From Halovivax gelatinilyticus (lineage in GTDB: Archaea; Halobacteriota; Halobacteria; Halobacteriales; Natrialbaceae): a DNA stretch of 64,000 nt. The position numbers were made by a program, and so were the translations under genes. The notes under the pieces are model-generated. The model saw nothing but the letters and a program-made list of their open reading frames with translations. It was not told where the DNA came from and searched no databases. Positions 43,371 to 52,200 of the stretch are shown one piece after another. Location of the stretch: positions 695,992 to 759,991 of the forward strand of contig NZ_CP101322.1 of NCBI RefSeq assembly GCF_024300625.1, given 5' to 3'. The stretch's first letter is position 1, and each line of letters begins with the position of its first letter.

Positions 43371-45146
43371 TCAGTGGAGGAACGATTCTACGTCCGCTAT
43401 CGGCCAGGCGTTTAGCACGTCCGCGGGTTCGGCCCACCCACGTCGAGCGGTGTGGACGCCCCAGCGAACGTACTCGAGCGTCGCCGTCCGGTGAGCGTCG
43501 GTGTTGATCGCGATGGTCGCACCCTCGTCGATCGCCGCCTGGACGGCGCTTCCCCAGAGATCGAGCCGTCTCGGGTTTGCGTTCACCTCGAGGGCCGTCC
43601 CGTGTTCGGCCGCCGCCTCGCCGAGTGCACCCGCGTCGAGGGCGAGCCCCTCGCGCTCGTTCAACAATCGACCGCTTGGGTGGCCGAGCACGTCGACCGC
43701 CGGGTTTTCGATCGCCCGAATCAACCGCTCGCCCGCCGTCTCCGGATCCTGATCGAGCGCGCTGTGGGGCGAGGCGACGATCAGATCGAGGGCGTCGATC
43801 ACCGCGTCGTCGAGACCGATCTCCCCTTCTGCATCGACGTTGGCCTCGATACCGGCGAAGACCCGAACGTCGGACGACTCGTCGACCGCACGAATTTCTT
43901 CGATCTGGGCCAGGATTTCGTCGTCTGAAAGTCCCATCCCGCCCACGACGCCCGGCCCCTCCGCGTGATCGGCGATCGCGTAGTAGTCGTAGCCGCGCTC
44001 TTCGGCCGCGGTCACCATCTGCTCGATCGTGTTAGTGCCGTCGGACCACTCGGTGTGCGTGTGGAGGTCTCCCCTGATATCGGCGTGGCTCACGAGTTCG
44101 GGGAGTTCGCCCGCCTCAGCGGCGGCGATCTCGCCGCGATCTTCTCGCAGTTCCGGCGGAATCCACGGTAGGTCGAGCGCCGCGTACATCTCCGCTTCGG
44201 TCTCGCCGGCGACGCGCTCGCCCGCCCGCGGTCCGCCGCCGACGTGGGTCGGATCGTCGTCTTCGGACACCGCGAGATCCGAGACGTCGAACGCCCCGTA
44301 CTCGTTTAGCTTCAGTCCGCGCTCGATCGCGTAGTTGCGCAACCTGACGTTGTGGTCGCGGCTGCCGGTGAAGTACTGCAGGGCGGATCCGAACTCGTCG
44401 GGATCGACGACGCGCAGGTCGACGCGCACCTCGCCGACGCGCACGCTGGCCTTCGCGGGGCCGGATTCGATCTCGTCGTCGACCGACTCCCACGCGAGGA
44501 AGGCCTCGACGACCGCCTCGGGATCGGCAGTCGCGGCGAGCACGTCGACGTCGCCGATCGTCTCGCGCCAGCGACGGATCGAGCCGGCGACCTCACACTG
44601 GGAGACGGCCTCGACCGCTTCGAGGAAGGTGAGAACGTCGTCCGCGAGCGGTCGGGCCTCACCGAGGAGGTGGCGCTGGCCGACGGTACGAGCGAACTCG
44701 ACGTTGTCGAGGATGTTCTGCTCGGTCTTCGGGCCGAATCCCTTCACCTCGCGGATCTCACCAGCCTCGGCCGCCGCTTCGAGGTCGTCTAGCGTCTCGA
44801 TGCCGAGTTCGCGATAGAGCGATCCGACGGTCTTCGGGCCGACGCCTTCGACGCGGGTGAGGTCGGCGATGTCGACTGGCAGTTCCTCGCGAAGCTCCTC
44901 CAGCTCTTCGATCTCGCCGGTCTCGACGTACTCGATTATTTTCGAGGCGATGGCGTCGCCGACGCCTTCGATCTCGTCGATCTCGTCTTCGTTGCCCGTC
45001 CGGACGGCTTCGGCGAGGGGGACGGGATGGGCCAGGATGTTCTCGGCGGCGCGGCGGTAGGCGCGCGGCTTGTACTCGACGTCGTCCGCTTCGAGCAGGT
45101 CGGCGAACTCCTCGAAGCGCGCAGCCAGTTCGGCGTTCGTCGTCAT
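43371..45146 (-). CDS. polX: DNA polymerase/3'-5' exonuclease PolX
   Basis: 591 residues from the ATG at 45144-45146. Order: helix-hairpin-helix 8-kDa-like region (IEGVGDAIASKIIEY, VEGVGPKTVGSLY, VKGFGPKTEQNIL), polymerase X palm with GSIRRWRETIGDVDVL (catalytic Asp pair, about 195-205) and VDLRVVDPDEFGSAL, then a PHP domain from about 345 (DIRGDLHTHTEWSDG, DYYAIADHAEG, GIEANVDAEG, NTDAHRT). It fills short gaps in base-excision repair; the PHP part gives exonuclease activity. Full length for the family. Confidence 0.95.
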   Translation of the reverse strand: MTTNAELAARFEEFADLLEADDVEYKPRAYRRAAENILAHPVPLAEAVRTGNEDEIDEIEGVGDAIASKIIEYVETGEIEELEELREELPVDIADLTRVEGVGPKTVGSLYRELGIETLDDLEAAAEAGEIREVKGFGPKTEQNILDNVEFARTVGQRHLLGEARPLADDVLTFLEAVEAVSQCEVAGSIRRWRETIGDVDVLAATADPEAVVEAFLAWESVDDEIESGPAKASVRVGEVRVDLRVVDPDEFGSALQYFTGSRDHNVRLRNYAIERGLKLNEYGAFDVSDLAVSEDDDPTHVGGGPRAGERVAGETEAEMYAALDLPWIPPELREDRGEIAAAEAGELPELVSHADIRGDLHTHTEWSDGTNTIEQMVTAAEERGYDYYAIADHAEGPGVVGGMGLSDDEILAQIEEIRAVDESSDVRVFAGIEANVDAEGEIGLDDAVIDALDLIVASPHSALDQDPETAGERLIRAIENPAVDVLGHPSGRLLNEREGLALDAGALGEAAAEHGTALEVNANPRRLDLWGSAVQAAIDEGATIAINTDAHRTATLEYVRWGVHTARRGWAEPADVLNAWPIADVESFLH

Positions 45147-45280
45147 CGGTACCACCGCCGGGCGGGCGAATCGAACGCGTGAGTCATCGGTACTCGATTC
45201 TCTCGCGGGCAGCTACTTAGAACATCGTCCGCGTGAGTCAGCGCCCGCTCGTACGATCTCCGAATTACCGAATCTCGGTC

Positions 45281-45721
45281 TCAGCGACCGCGCCTCGACG
45301 ACGCGTCGTCCGTCCGGCCGAGCGCCTTCTTCAGGAACGACATCCAGCGCTTTTTATCGGCGACGTCCTGGGCCTGTTGCGCTCGTTCGAGGTCGGTCGG
45401 ACCCAGACTCTCCAGGGCGTTCAGCGCCCGGTCGATGCCGATGATCGCCTGGGCGAGGTCCTCGCCCTCGGCGAAGTCAACTTCGCCGTCCTCGATCAGG
45501 TCCACGCGTTCGCGGCGCTCGCGCCTGAGGTTTCGTTTCGCCTGTTCGACCCGCTCGCGCTCGCCCGGCGGGACGGTCTCTCTGCGCTTGATCTCGAAGA
45601 CGAACTCCCGGAGGTCGATCTCCTCGCCCTGGACCTCGATGCGCTCCGGGATGTCCGCCCCGACCGTCGCCCCGTCGCGGTCGATGCGTTCGAGCAGCTG
45701 GGCGCGCTCGTATGGTTGCAC
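45281..45721 (-). CDS. Haloarchaeal conserved protein, DUF5788-like
   Basis: 146 residues from a GTG at 45719-45721 (QPYERAQLLERIDRDGAT), with TATA-like GTACTTTTTGC about 30 bases upstream. Longer upstream frames are not conserved. A short beta segment with RIEVQGEEIDLREF is followed by long charged helices (RERVEQAKRNLRRERRERV) and WMSFLKKALG. It matches from memory DUF5788; function unknown. Divergent from the rhomboid gene. Confidence 0.8.
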   Translation of the reverse strand: MQPYERAQLLERIDRDGATVGADIPERIEVQGEEIDLREFVFEIKRRETVPPGERERVEQAKRNLRRERRERVDLIEDGEVDFAEGEDLAQAIIGIDRALNALESLGPTDLERAQQAQDVADKKRWMSFLKKALGRTDDASSRRGR

Positions 45722-45849
45722 GCCAGAGCGTCCGGGTTCCGCAAGCAAAAAGTACCCGGCGGCGGCCGACGCGCCGGGCGACGTCCCCTCTCGCCGGAAA
45801 TCGACGAAAACCCCAAACCCCATAGCAATCCGTCGCATACCCCAGCGCA

Positions 45850-46806
45850 ATGGCGAAGTGTGACGTGTGTGGGGCGGCGGTAAGCATGCCGTACAACTGC
45901 AGACACTGCGGTGGGACCCACTGCTCGCAACACCGCTTGCCGGAGAATCACAGCTGCTCCGGGTTGCACCAGTGGAACGACCCGAAAGGCGTCTTCGACA
46001 GCGGGTTCGACTCGTCGGCTGACAACGCGGAGACGTCGAGTACGGACCGAATTCTCGCGAAGCTGCCGATCGACACGGGCCCGGGCGGACCGCTCGCCTA
46101 CTTCCGTGGTAACGTTACCTACACCATCTTGCTCTTCATGTGGGTTACGTTCCTCTTACAGCAGGTCGCCTCGCTCGGACTGGCGCCGAGAGGGTCGCTG
46201 GAAATGTACCCCAGCGCCTACGAGACCTATCGATCGATCTTCGTGCTCACCCCACAGAATCCAGAGTACGCCTGGACGTGGGTGACGTCCATCTTCGCGC
46301 ACGGAGGACTCATTCACATCGCGTTCAACAGCATTGTGATATTCTTCTTCGGGCCGCTACTGGCCAGATATCTTCGGGATCGGCAGTTCTGGGCGCTCTT
46401 TCTCGGGGCCGGGATACTGGCCGGCCTCGCACAGATAATGATCCAGATCAGCGAAGGTGGCTACGGCCTTCTGGGCGGTGGCGTCGTCGGAGCCTCCGGT
46501 GGCGCGCTCGCGATTCTGGGCGTCATTACGGTACTCCACCCGCAACTGCGCGTCTACTTCATGTTCTTCATCCCGATGCCGCTGTGGATCCTGACCGTCG
46601 GTTTCGCGGCCATCAGTCTGTTGCTGGTCGGCGGCGGGGGTGCCGGTGCCGGCGGAATCGCCCACGCAGCCCACCTCGTCGGGCTGGTCGTCGGGTTCGC
46701 CGTCGGCGAGTACATCAAGCGAACCCAGAACGTCCGCGGGCCGAACCAGTTCCAGCTCGGTCCCGGTGGACCGGGCGGCCCCGGTGGCGGTCGCGGCCCG
46801 TTCTAA
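45850..46806 (+). CDS. AN1-type zinc finger fused to rhomboid protease
   Basis: 318 residues. N-terminal AN1-like finger (CDVCGAAVSMPYNCRHCGG, then HCSQHRLPENH, residues 4-35). About six transmembrane helices follow from residue 88. Rhomboid catalytic residues are present: Ser in VVGASGGALA (about 218) and His in AHAAHLVGLV (about 277); the HGGLIHIAFN loop is the conserved L1/H2 region. It cleaves membrane-spanning substrates. The C-terminus is Gly/Pro-rich. The AN1-rhomboid fusion is a known haloarchaeal layout, from memory. Confidence 0.9.
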   Translation: MAKCDVCGAAVSMPYNCRHCGGTHCSQHRLPENHSCSGLHQWNDPKGVFDSGFDSSADNAETSSTDRILAKLPIDTGPGGPLAYFRGNVTYTILLFMWVTFLLQQVASLGLAPRGSLEMYPSAYETYRSIFVLTPQNPEYAWTWVTSIFAHGGLIHIAFNSIVIFFFGPLLARYLRDRQFWALFLGAGILAGLAQIMIQISEGGYGLLGGGVVGASGGALAILGVITVLHPQLRVYFMFFIPMPLWILTVGFAAISLLLVGGGGAGAGGIAHAAHLVGLVVGFAVGEYIKRTQNVRGPNQFQLGPGGPGGPGGGRGPF

Positions 46807-46833
46807 CTCCGTCGAAGTGGTACTCCACCGACC

Positions 46834-47658
46834 ATGACGCCCGATCCCCGTCCGGACCTCGCACCCGACTCGTCCCTCTCGCGCGAGGAGATGGAAGCGC
46901 TTCAGCGCGAGATCGCCCGGAGCGCCGTCTTCGCGGACGATTTCGGATTCGATCCGACGACGCTCGACGCCCCGCGGGATCCGGTGGACCCGACCAGCGT
47001 CGAATCGGCGCAGACGACGTTCGCGGACGACGAGACGCCGCTGGTCGCCGGCGTCGACCAGTCGTTCCTGATAGAGCAGGACCGCGCCGTGAGCGCCATC
47101 GTCGTCGTGCAGCCGACAGGATCGTCGTGGTCCGTCGTCGAACGCGTTCACGCCGTCACGCCGCTCGAGATACCGTACATTCCCGGCCTGCTCTCGTTTC
47201 GCGAGGGTGGGCCGATCCTGGCGGCCGTCGAGCAGCTGACGGTAGAGCCCGACGTCTACCTGTTCGACGGCAGCGGTCGCATCCACTTCCGGCAGGCGGG
47301 GATCGCGACCCACATCGGGGTCGTCCTCGACCGGCCGAGCGTCGGCGTCGCCAAGAGCCTCCTCTGTGGCGAGCCGGTCGCCCCGACCGAGGGACTCGCG
47401 GCCGGCGAGCGCGTGGCAATCGAAGCGAACGAGCGCGTCGACGCCCCCGACGGAACCACGATCGGCTACGCGGTCCAGACCAAACAGTACGACTCGTCGA
47501 ACAGACACGTCAATCCGCTCTACGTCAGTCCCGGCCACCGGGTGTGCGCGGAGACGGCGGCCGATCTCGTGCTCGGTCTGTCGGCCGGCTACAAGCTTCC
47601 CAAGCCGACCCGTCTCGCAGACGCCCACGCGGACGAGGTGAAAGGGGAGTACGTGTGA
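46834..47658 (+). CDS. nfi: Endonuclease V
   Basis: 274 residues. An N-terminal helical extension (~70 residues) precedes the nuclease core: GVDQSFL (first catalytic Asp), EIPYIPGLLSFREG (catalytic Glu), FDGSGRIHFRQAGIATHIGV (second Asp; bacterial enzymes have DGHGIAHPRR-type sequence here), and SVGVAKSLL. It nicks DNA 3' to deaminated purines (hypoxanthine). Starts 27 bases after the rhomboid stop. Confidence 0.9.
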   Translation: MTPDPRPDLAPDSSLSREEMEALQREIARSAVFADDFGFDPTTLDAPRDPVDPTSVESAQTTFADDETPLVAGVDQSFLIEQDRAVSAIVVVQPTGSSWSVVERVHAVTPLEIPYIPGLLSFREGGPILAAVEQLTVEPDVYLFDGSGRIHFRQAGIATHIGVVLDRPSVGVAKSLLCGEPVAPTEGLAAGERVAIEANERVDAPDGTTIGYAVQTKQYDSSNRHVNPLYVSPGHRVCAETAADLVLGLSAGYKLPKPTRLADAHADEVKGEYV

Positions 47659-47845
47659 CCCGCCACGGGTAGGTGAGTCGATCGAGACGGGCACGCATCA
47701 CCGTGTGAGATCGACGTACCGCGCGATCCGAGAGTAGAAGGATCGATCGAGTACGAGTCGTTCGCCCCCACGCTGCTCTCGAGGAATCAGGTCACGTCGA
47801 CGAGAAGGTCTCACCCTTCTCCGCGGAACGGGGCCAATTCAATTA

Positions 47846-47880
47846 CCAATATATTGGGTAAAGGCCCAACCTATATGTTG
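47846..47880 (+). promoter_or_regulatory. Palindrome and TATA box ahead of the winged-helix gene
   Basis: CCAATATATTGG (47846-47857) is a perfect 12-base palindrome, extended on both sides to TACC...GGGTA with one extra G. The TATA-like CTATATG (47871-47877) follows 14 bases later and lies 28 bases before the ATG at 47902. The palindrome sits in the BRE-proximal position where an autoregulator could act. Confidence 0.55.
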
Positions 47881-47901
47881 TTAGTGATCGAAAATATGTG
47901 C

Positions 47902-48420
47902 ATGGACGAGTGGACCGAGGTGACGACTGCCCGAGAGCGGGTGGAGACGATCGCTACCACGCTGTCACAGCCGCGAACGGCGAACTGGGTCGCCGAACAG
48001 GCTGAGGTGAAGTGGGATACGGCGAAGAAGTATCTCGACGAACTCGTCGACGGCGGTGAGCTCCTCGTAACCGATTCAGGCGCGTACGTTCCCGACCCGA
48101 CGCGGGCGTACTTCGATCAGCTTCGGGAACTCATCCTGACGAACGATCGGGAATCGCTCCGCGGCGAACTCGAAGCGATCGCTGAACGAATCGAGGGGTG
48201 GAAAGAAGAGTACAGTGTCGAATCCCGATCCCAACTGGAACAGACGCTCGCCGAAGACCTCGGTCCAGCGGAGATTCGGGACCGACGACGCGTCCTCCGA
48301 CGGTGGGAGACGAGCGTCCGGACCAGAGACCGTATCACCGGTGCCCTCGCGATTTACGACGACGTCGCCGCCCTCGCGAACGACGTTCCCGGTTCGAAGA
48401 CGATCGGAACGACGGGGTGA
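47902..48420 (+). CDS. Winged-helix transcriptional regulator (TrmB/DUF7342-like)
   Basis: 172 residues from the ATG at 47902, set by the TATA-like box 28 bases upstream; two earlier Mets fall in or near that box. The N-terminal ~70 residues form a winged helix (ARERVETIATTLSQPRTANWV, AEVKWDTAKKYLDELVDGG). A helical region of ~90 residues, probably a dimerising coiled coil, follows. It resembles haloarchaeal DUF7342/sugar-specific TrmB-type regulators. A palindrome just upstream suggests autoregulation. The next gene begins five bases after its stop. Confidence 0.8.
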   Translation: MDEWTEVTTARERVETIATTLSQPRTANWVAEQAEVKWDTAKKYLDELVDGGELLVTDSGAYVPDPTRAYFDQLRELILTNDRESLRGELEAIAERIEGWKEEYSVESRSQLEQTLAEDLGPAEIRDRRRVLRRWETSVRTRDRITGALAIYDDVAALANDVPGSKTIGTTG

Positions 48421-48425
48421 GACCA

Positions 48426-48872
48426 GTGGTGGCAATTTTCGGGGTCTGGACGCCCGTCGAACGGAAACTGTTAGAGCGCGTTCACGACCGACTGGCCGGA
48501 ACGGGAGGCTGTACATCCGTACGGTACGCTCCATCCCGCATCGACGCGAACGAAGTGTTGGCCGACGTCGATCCCGTCGTCTTTCTCGGGCGGGACTACG
48601 GCGCGGACGCTAGAATCCGAGTCGAGTTCGATCTGTCCGGGGACAGCCCTCACTACTGGATTCAGTGGTGGGAACCCGAACGCGAACGGGGGTTCGGCTG
48701 GCACTGCGACGAGACCGAACCCGAGTACGGACCGGTTCACTTCCAGGTGGAGTATCCCGACAGGCCGACCGAACGCGAGAAGGCGGCGTACATCGAAGAT
48801 GAACACCCATACCGGACGTTCGAGCGCCACTTCGCTTCGATCGAATCCACTATCGACGAGCTGTCGTGGTAG
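48426..48872 (+). CDS. Small protein co-transcribed with the winged-helix regulator
   Basis: 148 residues from a GTG at 48426, five bases after the regulator stop. It starts VAIFGVWTPVERKLLERV and contains PVVFLGRDYGADARIRVEF, then several Trp (HYWIQWWEPERERGFGW). No cysteine motif or membrane segment. Such proteins regularly follow DUF7342-type regulators in haloarchaea, from memory, but the function is unknown; a ligand-sensing or partner role is a guess from the tight linkage. Confidence 0.7.
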   Translation: MVAIFGVWTPVERKLLERVHDRLAGTGGCTSVRYAPSRIDANEVLADVDPVVFLGRDYGADARIRVEFDLSGDSPHYWIQWWEPERERGFGWHCDETEPEYGPVHFQVEYPDRPTEREKAAYIEDEHPYRTFERHFASIESTIDELSW

Positions 48873-48922
48873 CGACGAGAAAACCGACGGGACTTACATA
48901 TCGTCGCGTGAACCAGTAGGGT

Positions 48923-49885
48923 ATGACAGGCGATGCGGCCGCCGCGGACCACGGCACAGAGGCCGACTCTGGCGCCGACGGGGACGCAGAAACCGACGGA
49001 GGAACCGCACACATGGCACGTCAGGACCGTGACGGAGCGCACGGTACGCCGGACGAGAACCTCACGCGAAAGAAGAGCGTCCTGATCACCGGCTGCTCGT
49101 CCGGGATCGGTCGGGCGACGGCGCTCGCGTTCCTCGACGAAGACTGGCGGGTGTTCGCCACCGCGCGCAACCTAGAGGACGTGACCGACCTGGCCGAAGC
49201 GGGCTGTGAAACGCTCGCGCTCGACGTCACGGACCCGGGGCAGGTCGCAAGCGCCGTCGAGTACGTCGTAGACGAGTCGGGAGCGATCGACTGCGTCGTC
49301 AACAACGCCGGTTACGCCCAGCTGGGGCCGCTCGAAGACGTCTCGACGGCCGAACTGGAGCGCCAGTTCGACACCAACGTCTTCGGCCCACAGCGGCTCA
49401 CCCGGGCCGCCCTGCCCCACATGCGCGCGCAGGGAACGGGACGGATCATTAACGTCTCGAGCATCATCGGTCGCGTCTCCATCGCGGGGATGGGCGCCTA
49501 CGCCGGATCGAAGCACGCGCTGGAGGCGATGAGCGACGCGCTCCGAACGGAGGTCGAGCCGTTCGACGTCGACGTCGTGGTCGTCGAACCCGGCGCGGTC
49601 GAGACGACGTTCCCCGACCGCGTCGACGAGGAACTCCCCGACGAGCGGACCCCCGATTACGACGACCTCTACGCGATCATCGAGGACACGAAGCTCGTCG
49701 GCGGCAGCGGACCGCTGGCGCTCGACCCGTCTGAGGTCGCGGCGGCGATCGTTCACGCCGCGACCTGCGCCGATCCGCCGGCGCGCTATCCCGTCGGACC
49801 CGTCGCCCAGTACGGCTCCTACGCCAGATTCCTTCCGGATCAGGTTCGCGACGCGCTGTTCGGCGTCGTTCGAAAATTCGTCTGA
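48923..49885 (+). CDS. Short-chain dehydrogenase/reductase
   Basis: 320 residues. A 47-residue acidic N-terminal extension precedes the Rossmann fold: VLITGCSSGIGRATAL (TGxxxGIG), VVNNAGYAQ, catalytic Ser in INVSSIIGRV and Tyr/Lys in AYAGSKHALE (Y-x-x-x-K). The ATRN after the second strand suggests NADP preference. Substrate unknown. TATA-like CTTACAT (48893-48899) is 27 bases before the ATG, supporting the long N-terminus. Glycerate kinase follows after 27 bases. Confidence 0.88.
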   Translation: MTGDAAAADHGTEADSGADGDAETDGGTAHMARQDRDGAHGTPDENLTRKKSVLITGCSSGIGRATALAFLDEDWRVFATARNLEDVTDLAEAGCETLALDVTDPGQVASAVEYVVDESGAIDCVVNNAGYAQLGPLEDVSTAELERQFDTNVFGPQRLTRAALPHMRAQGTGRIINVSSIIGRVSIAGMGAYAGSKHALEAMSDALRTEVEPFDVDVVVVEPGAVETTFPDRVDEELPDERTPDYDDLYAIIEDTKLVGGSGPLALDPSEVAAAIVHAATCADPPARYPVGPVAQYGSYARFLPDQVRDALFGVVRKFV

Positions 49886-49912
49886 GCCGACGATCGACGG
49901 AGACGACACGGC

Positions 49913-51349
49913 ATGTTCGACGATCGAGATCGACACGCGAGGACGCCCGCCCGCGAGGTCGCCCTCTCGTGTCTCCAAGCGGGGATCGAAGCCGCCCAAC
50001 CCGCGGCCCTCGTCGCGGAGACGGTCGACGTCGACGGTGACGTGCTCCGGATCGCCGACCGTTCGTACAACCTCGGCGCGTTCGACCGCGTAATCCTCCT
50101 CGGCGGCGGAAAGGCGGCGGACGGATTGGCTCGAGCGTTGCTGGCCGAACTCGACACGACGAGCGACGATGGAATCGTCGTGACTACCGAGCCAGCCCGT
50201 TCGCCCGAGGGAAGTGGGACACATTCCGATCGAACGAACGTCGCTCCCTCCGACGTCGATGTCCGATACGGCGACCACCCCGTTCCGACCGAGCGGAACG
50301 TCGAGGCGACCGAGCGCCTGCTTCGGCTGGCCGATTCGGCCGGATCGGGGACGCTGGTGCTCTTCGTCGTTACCGGCGGGGCGAGCGCGCTTCTCGCCGC
50401 GCCGGCGCCCGGCCTCTCGCTAGCCGACGTTCGCCGGACGACGAGCGTGCTGCTCGAATCGGGCGCGACGATCGACGAACTCAACGCGGTCAGAAAGCAC
50501 TGTTCGGCGATCAAGGGCGGCCGACTCACCGGGCGAGCGTCGCCGGCGACCGTCCTCACGCTCGCGATCAGCGACGTCGTCGGCGACGACCCGTCAGTCG
50601 TCGGGAGCGGGCCGACCGTCCCCGACCCCACGACGTACGACGACTCGCTCGACGTGATCGACCGGTACGGGGAAACCGAGGCGATCCCGGAACCCGTCGT
50701 CGATCACCTGCGCGACGGCGTCGCCGGACGGATTGACGAGACGCCCGCGGCGGACGAGCTGACGAATGAGGGCGGCGGTTGGCACACGCTGGGTTCCGGT
50801 CGGACCGCGATCGAGGCGGCCCGCGCGGTCGCGCGCGAGGACGGATTCGATTCACTCGTCCTCTCGAGTCAAATCGAAGGCGAGGCGTGCGACGTCGGTC
50901 GCGTTCACGCCGCCATCGGCCTGGAGTGTCTCGAACGCGGCGACCCCGTCGAACCACCCGCGGTAATCCTCTCCGGCGGCGAGGTGACGGTCACCGTGAC
51001 CGGCACGGGGACGGGCGGACCCAATCAAGAGTTGGCGCTCGCCGCCGCGGTCGAGCTGGCCGAAGCAACCGGGGAGCGTGCGTCCGACGAGATGGCGACG
51101 GGCGGAGAGGTCGTCCTCGCGAGCGTCGACACCGACGGCGTCGACGGGCCGACAGACGCGGCGGGTGCGATCGTCGATACGGCGACCGTAGCCGGTGATC
51201 GCGGCGGTGCCCGCGACGCCCTCGCGGCAACCGACGCGGGGACGTATCTCCATCGGCGCGGTGGGCTGCTCCGGACCGGCGAGACGGGCACGAACGTGAA
51301 CGACATCCGCGCGGTCGTGGTGACCGAGCGCTCCGGCCGGTCAGCGTGA
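49913..51349 (+). CDS. Glycerate 2-kinase (DUF4147 plus MOFRL)
   Basis: 478 residues. N-terminal DUF4147 domain with VILLGGGKAADGLARALL, VRYGDHPVPTERNVEAT, VVTGGASALLAAP and KHCSAIKGGRL. C-terminal MOFRL domain with VILSGGEVTVTV, GGPNQELALA and ASVDTDGVDGPTDAAGA. It phosphorylates glycerate, probably to 2-phosphoglycerate, in glycerate or sugar breakdown. Likely co-transcribed with the SDR gene, which might make or use a related hydroxyacid; that link is inference. Tail overlaps the convergent gene by nine bases. Confidence 0.92.
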   Translation: MFDDRDRHARTPAREVALSCLQAGIEAAQPAALVAETVDVDGDVLRIADRSYNLGAFDRVILLGGGKAADGLARALLAELDTTSDDGIVVTTEPARSPEGSGTHSDRTNVAPSDVDVRYGDHPVPTERNVEATERLLRLADSAGSGTLVLFVVTGGASALLAAPAPGLSLADVRRTTSVLLESGATIDELNAVRKHCSAIKGGRLTGRASPATVLTLAISDVVGDDPSVVGSGPTVPDPTTYDDSLDVIDRYGETEAIPEPVVDHLRDGVAGRIDETPAADELTNEGGGWHTLGSGRTAIEAARAVAREDGFDSLVLSSQIEGEACDVGRVHAAIGLECLERGDPVEPPAVILSGGEVTVTVTGTGTGGPNQELALAAAVELAEATGERASDEMATGGEVVLASVDTDGVDGPTDAAGAIVDTATVAGDRGGARDALAATDAGTYLHRRGGLLRTGETGTNVNDIRAVVVTERSGRSA

Positions 51350-52123
51350 GTCGTCCGATCGATCCCAGCCGTGGCCAGATCGATCCTCGTCCCACGTCGA
51401 TTCGCCGAGCCGCTCGTCGTCCGCCGCGGACGCAGGGCCGTCGTCTGCGGGATCGTCGGCGTGATACATCTCATCGTCGTCGCGATTTTCCAGGTAGACT
51501 CGCGCGTAGGCCAGTTCGACGAGCGGCTGGAGGATCGCCGTCGCGACCGCCGAGGCGAGGACGACGACGGCGAAGAACGTCGCCTCGTCGCCGAACGGGA
51601 CGGCGACGGCGACCGCGAACAGGGCCGCCGCCGAGTAGGCGAGAAGCGCCAGCACGGAGATGCCGAGGAGTTTGAGCAAGTTTCCGTGCGCGACGTCCCA
51701 GCTCGTCGAGAGGCTCTCGAACGCGTTCTGGTCGTCGATGACGCAGGCGGGAAACGCGAGCGAGAGGCGCAACAACAGGTAGATTCCCGGAACGATGAAC
51801 GCCAGCAGACCGACGAAGACGAGGACGACGTAGACGAGTACAATCCCGATCAGCGACACCAGCCGACCGAGAACGCGACTCGACGCCTCGCCGAGATCGG
51901 GAGTCGTTCCGCCCAGTTCGTCGCGGGCGAACAGGTGGGCGATTCCGCCGAAGTACAGCGTGAGTACCACGGCCAGCAGCGACAACAGCGGTTCGGCTTC
52001 GCCGGCCGCGTCGATCACGCCGAGGATGAAAAAGAGGACGACCAGTACGGGATTACGTTTGACCCACCCGAACGCCTCTCCGAACGTCTCGAGTGCGGTC
52101 TTTCGGGGAATCGATCCGACCAT
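51341..52123 (-). CDS. Polytopic membrane protein, DUF7847-like
   Basis: 260 residues from the ATG at 52121-52123. About five to six hydrophobic segments (about 25-40, 48-65, 95-125, 155-185, 190-210) are followed by a soluble acidic tail (DDDEMYHADDPADDGPAS). The N-terminal KTALETFGEAFGWVKRNPV resembles membrane proteins of the YciC/glycerophosphoryl-phosphodiesterase membrane-domain type, called DUF7847 in haloarchaea from memory. Function unknown. Confidence 0.75.
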   Translation of the reverse strand: MVGSIPRKTALETFGEAFGWVKRNPVLVVLFFILGVIDAAGEAEPLLSLLAVVLTLYFGGIAHLFARDELGGTTPDLGEASSRVLGRLVSLIGIVLVYVVLVFVGLLAFIVPGIYLLLRLSLAFPACVIDDQNAFESLSTSWDVAHGNLLKLLGISVLALLAYSAAALFAVAVAVPFGDEATFFAVVVLASAVATAILQPLVELAYARVYLENRDDDEMYHADDPADDGPASAADDERLGESTWDEDRSGHGWDRSDDSR

Positions 52124-52200
52124 AGCTGACGGTGTACCCCGCACGACGGGCGTACGTAGTTACGGACACATTTCCGACATCCGTCGACCGCCAACCGCCG

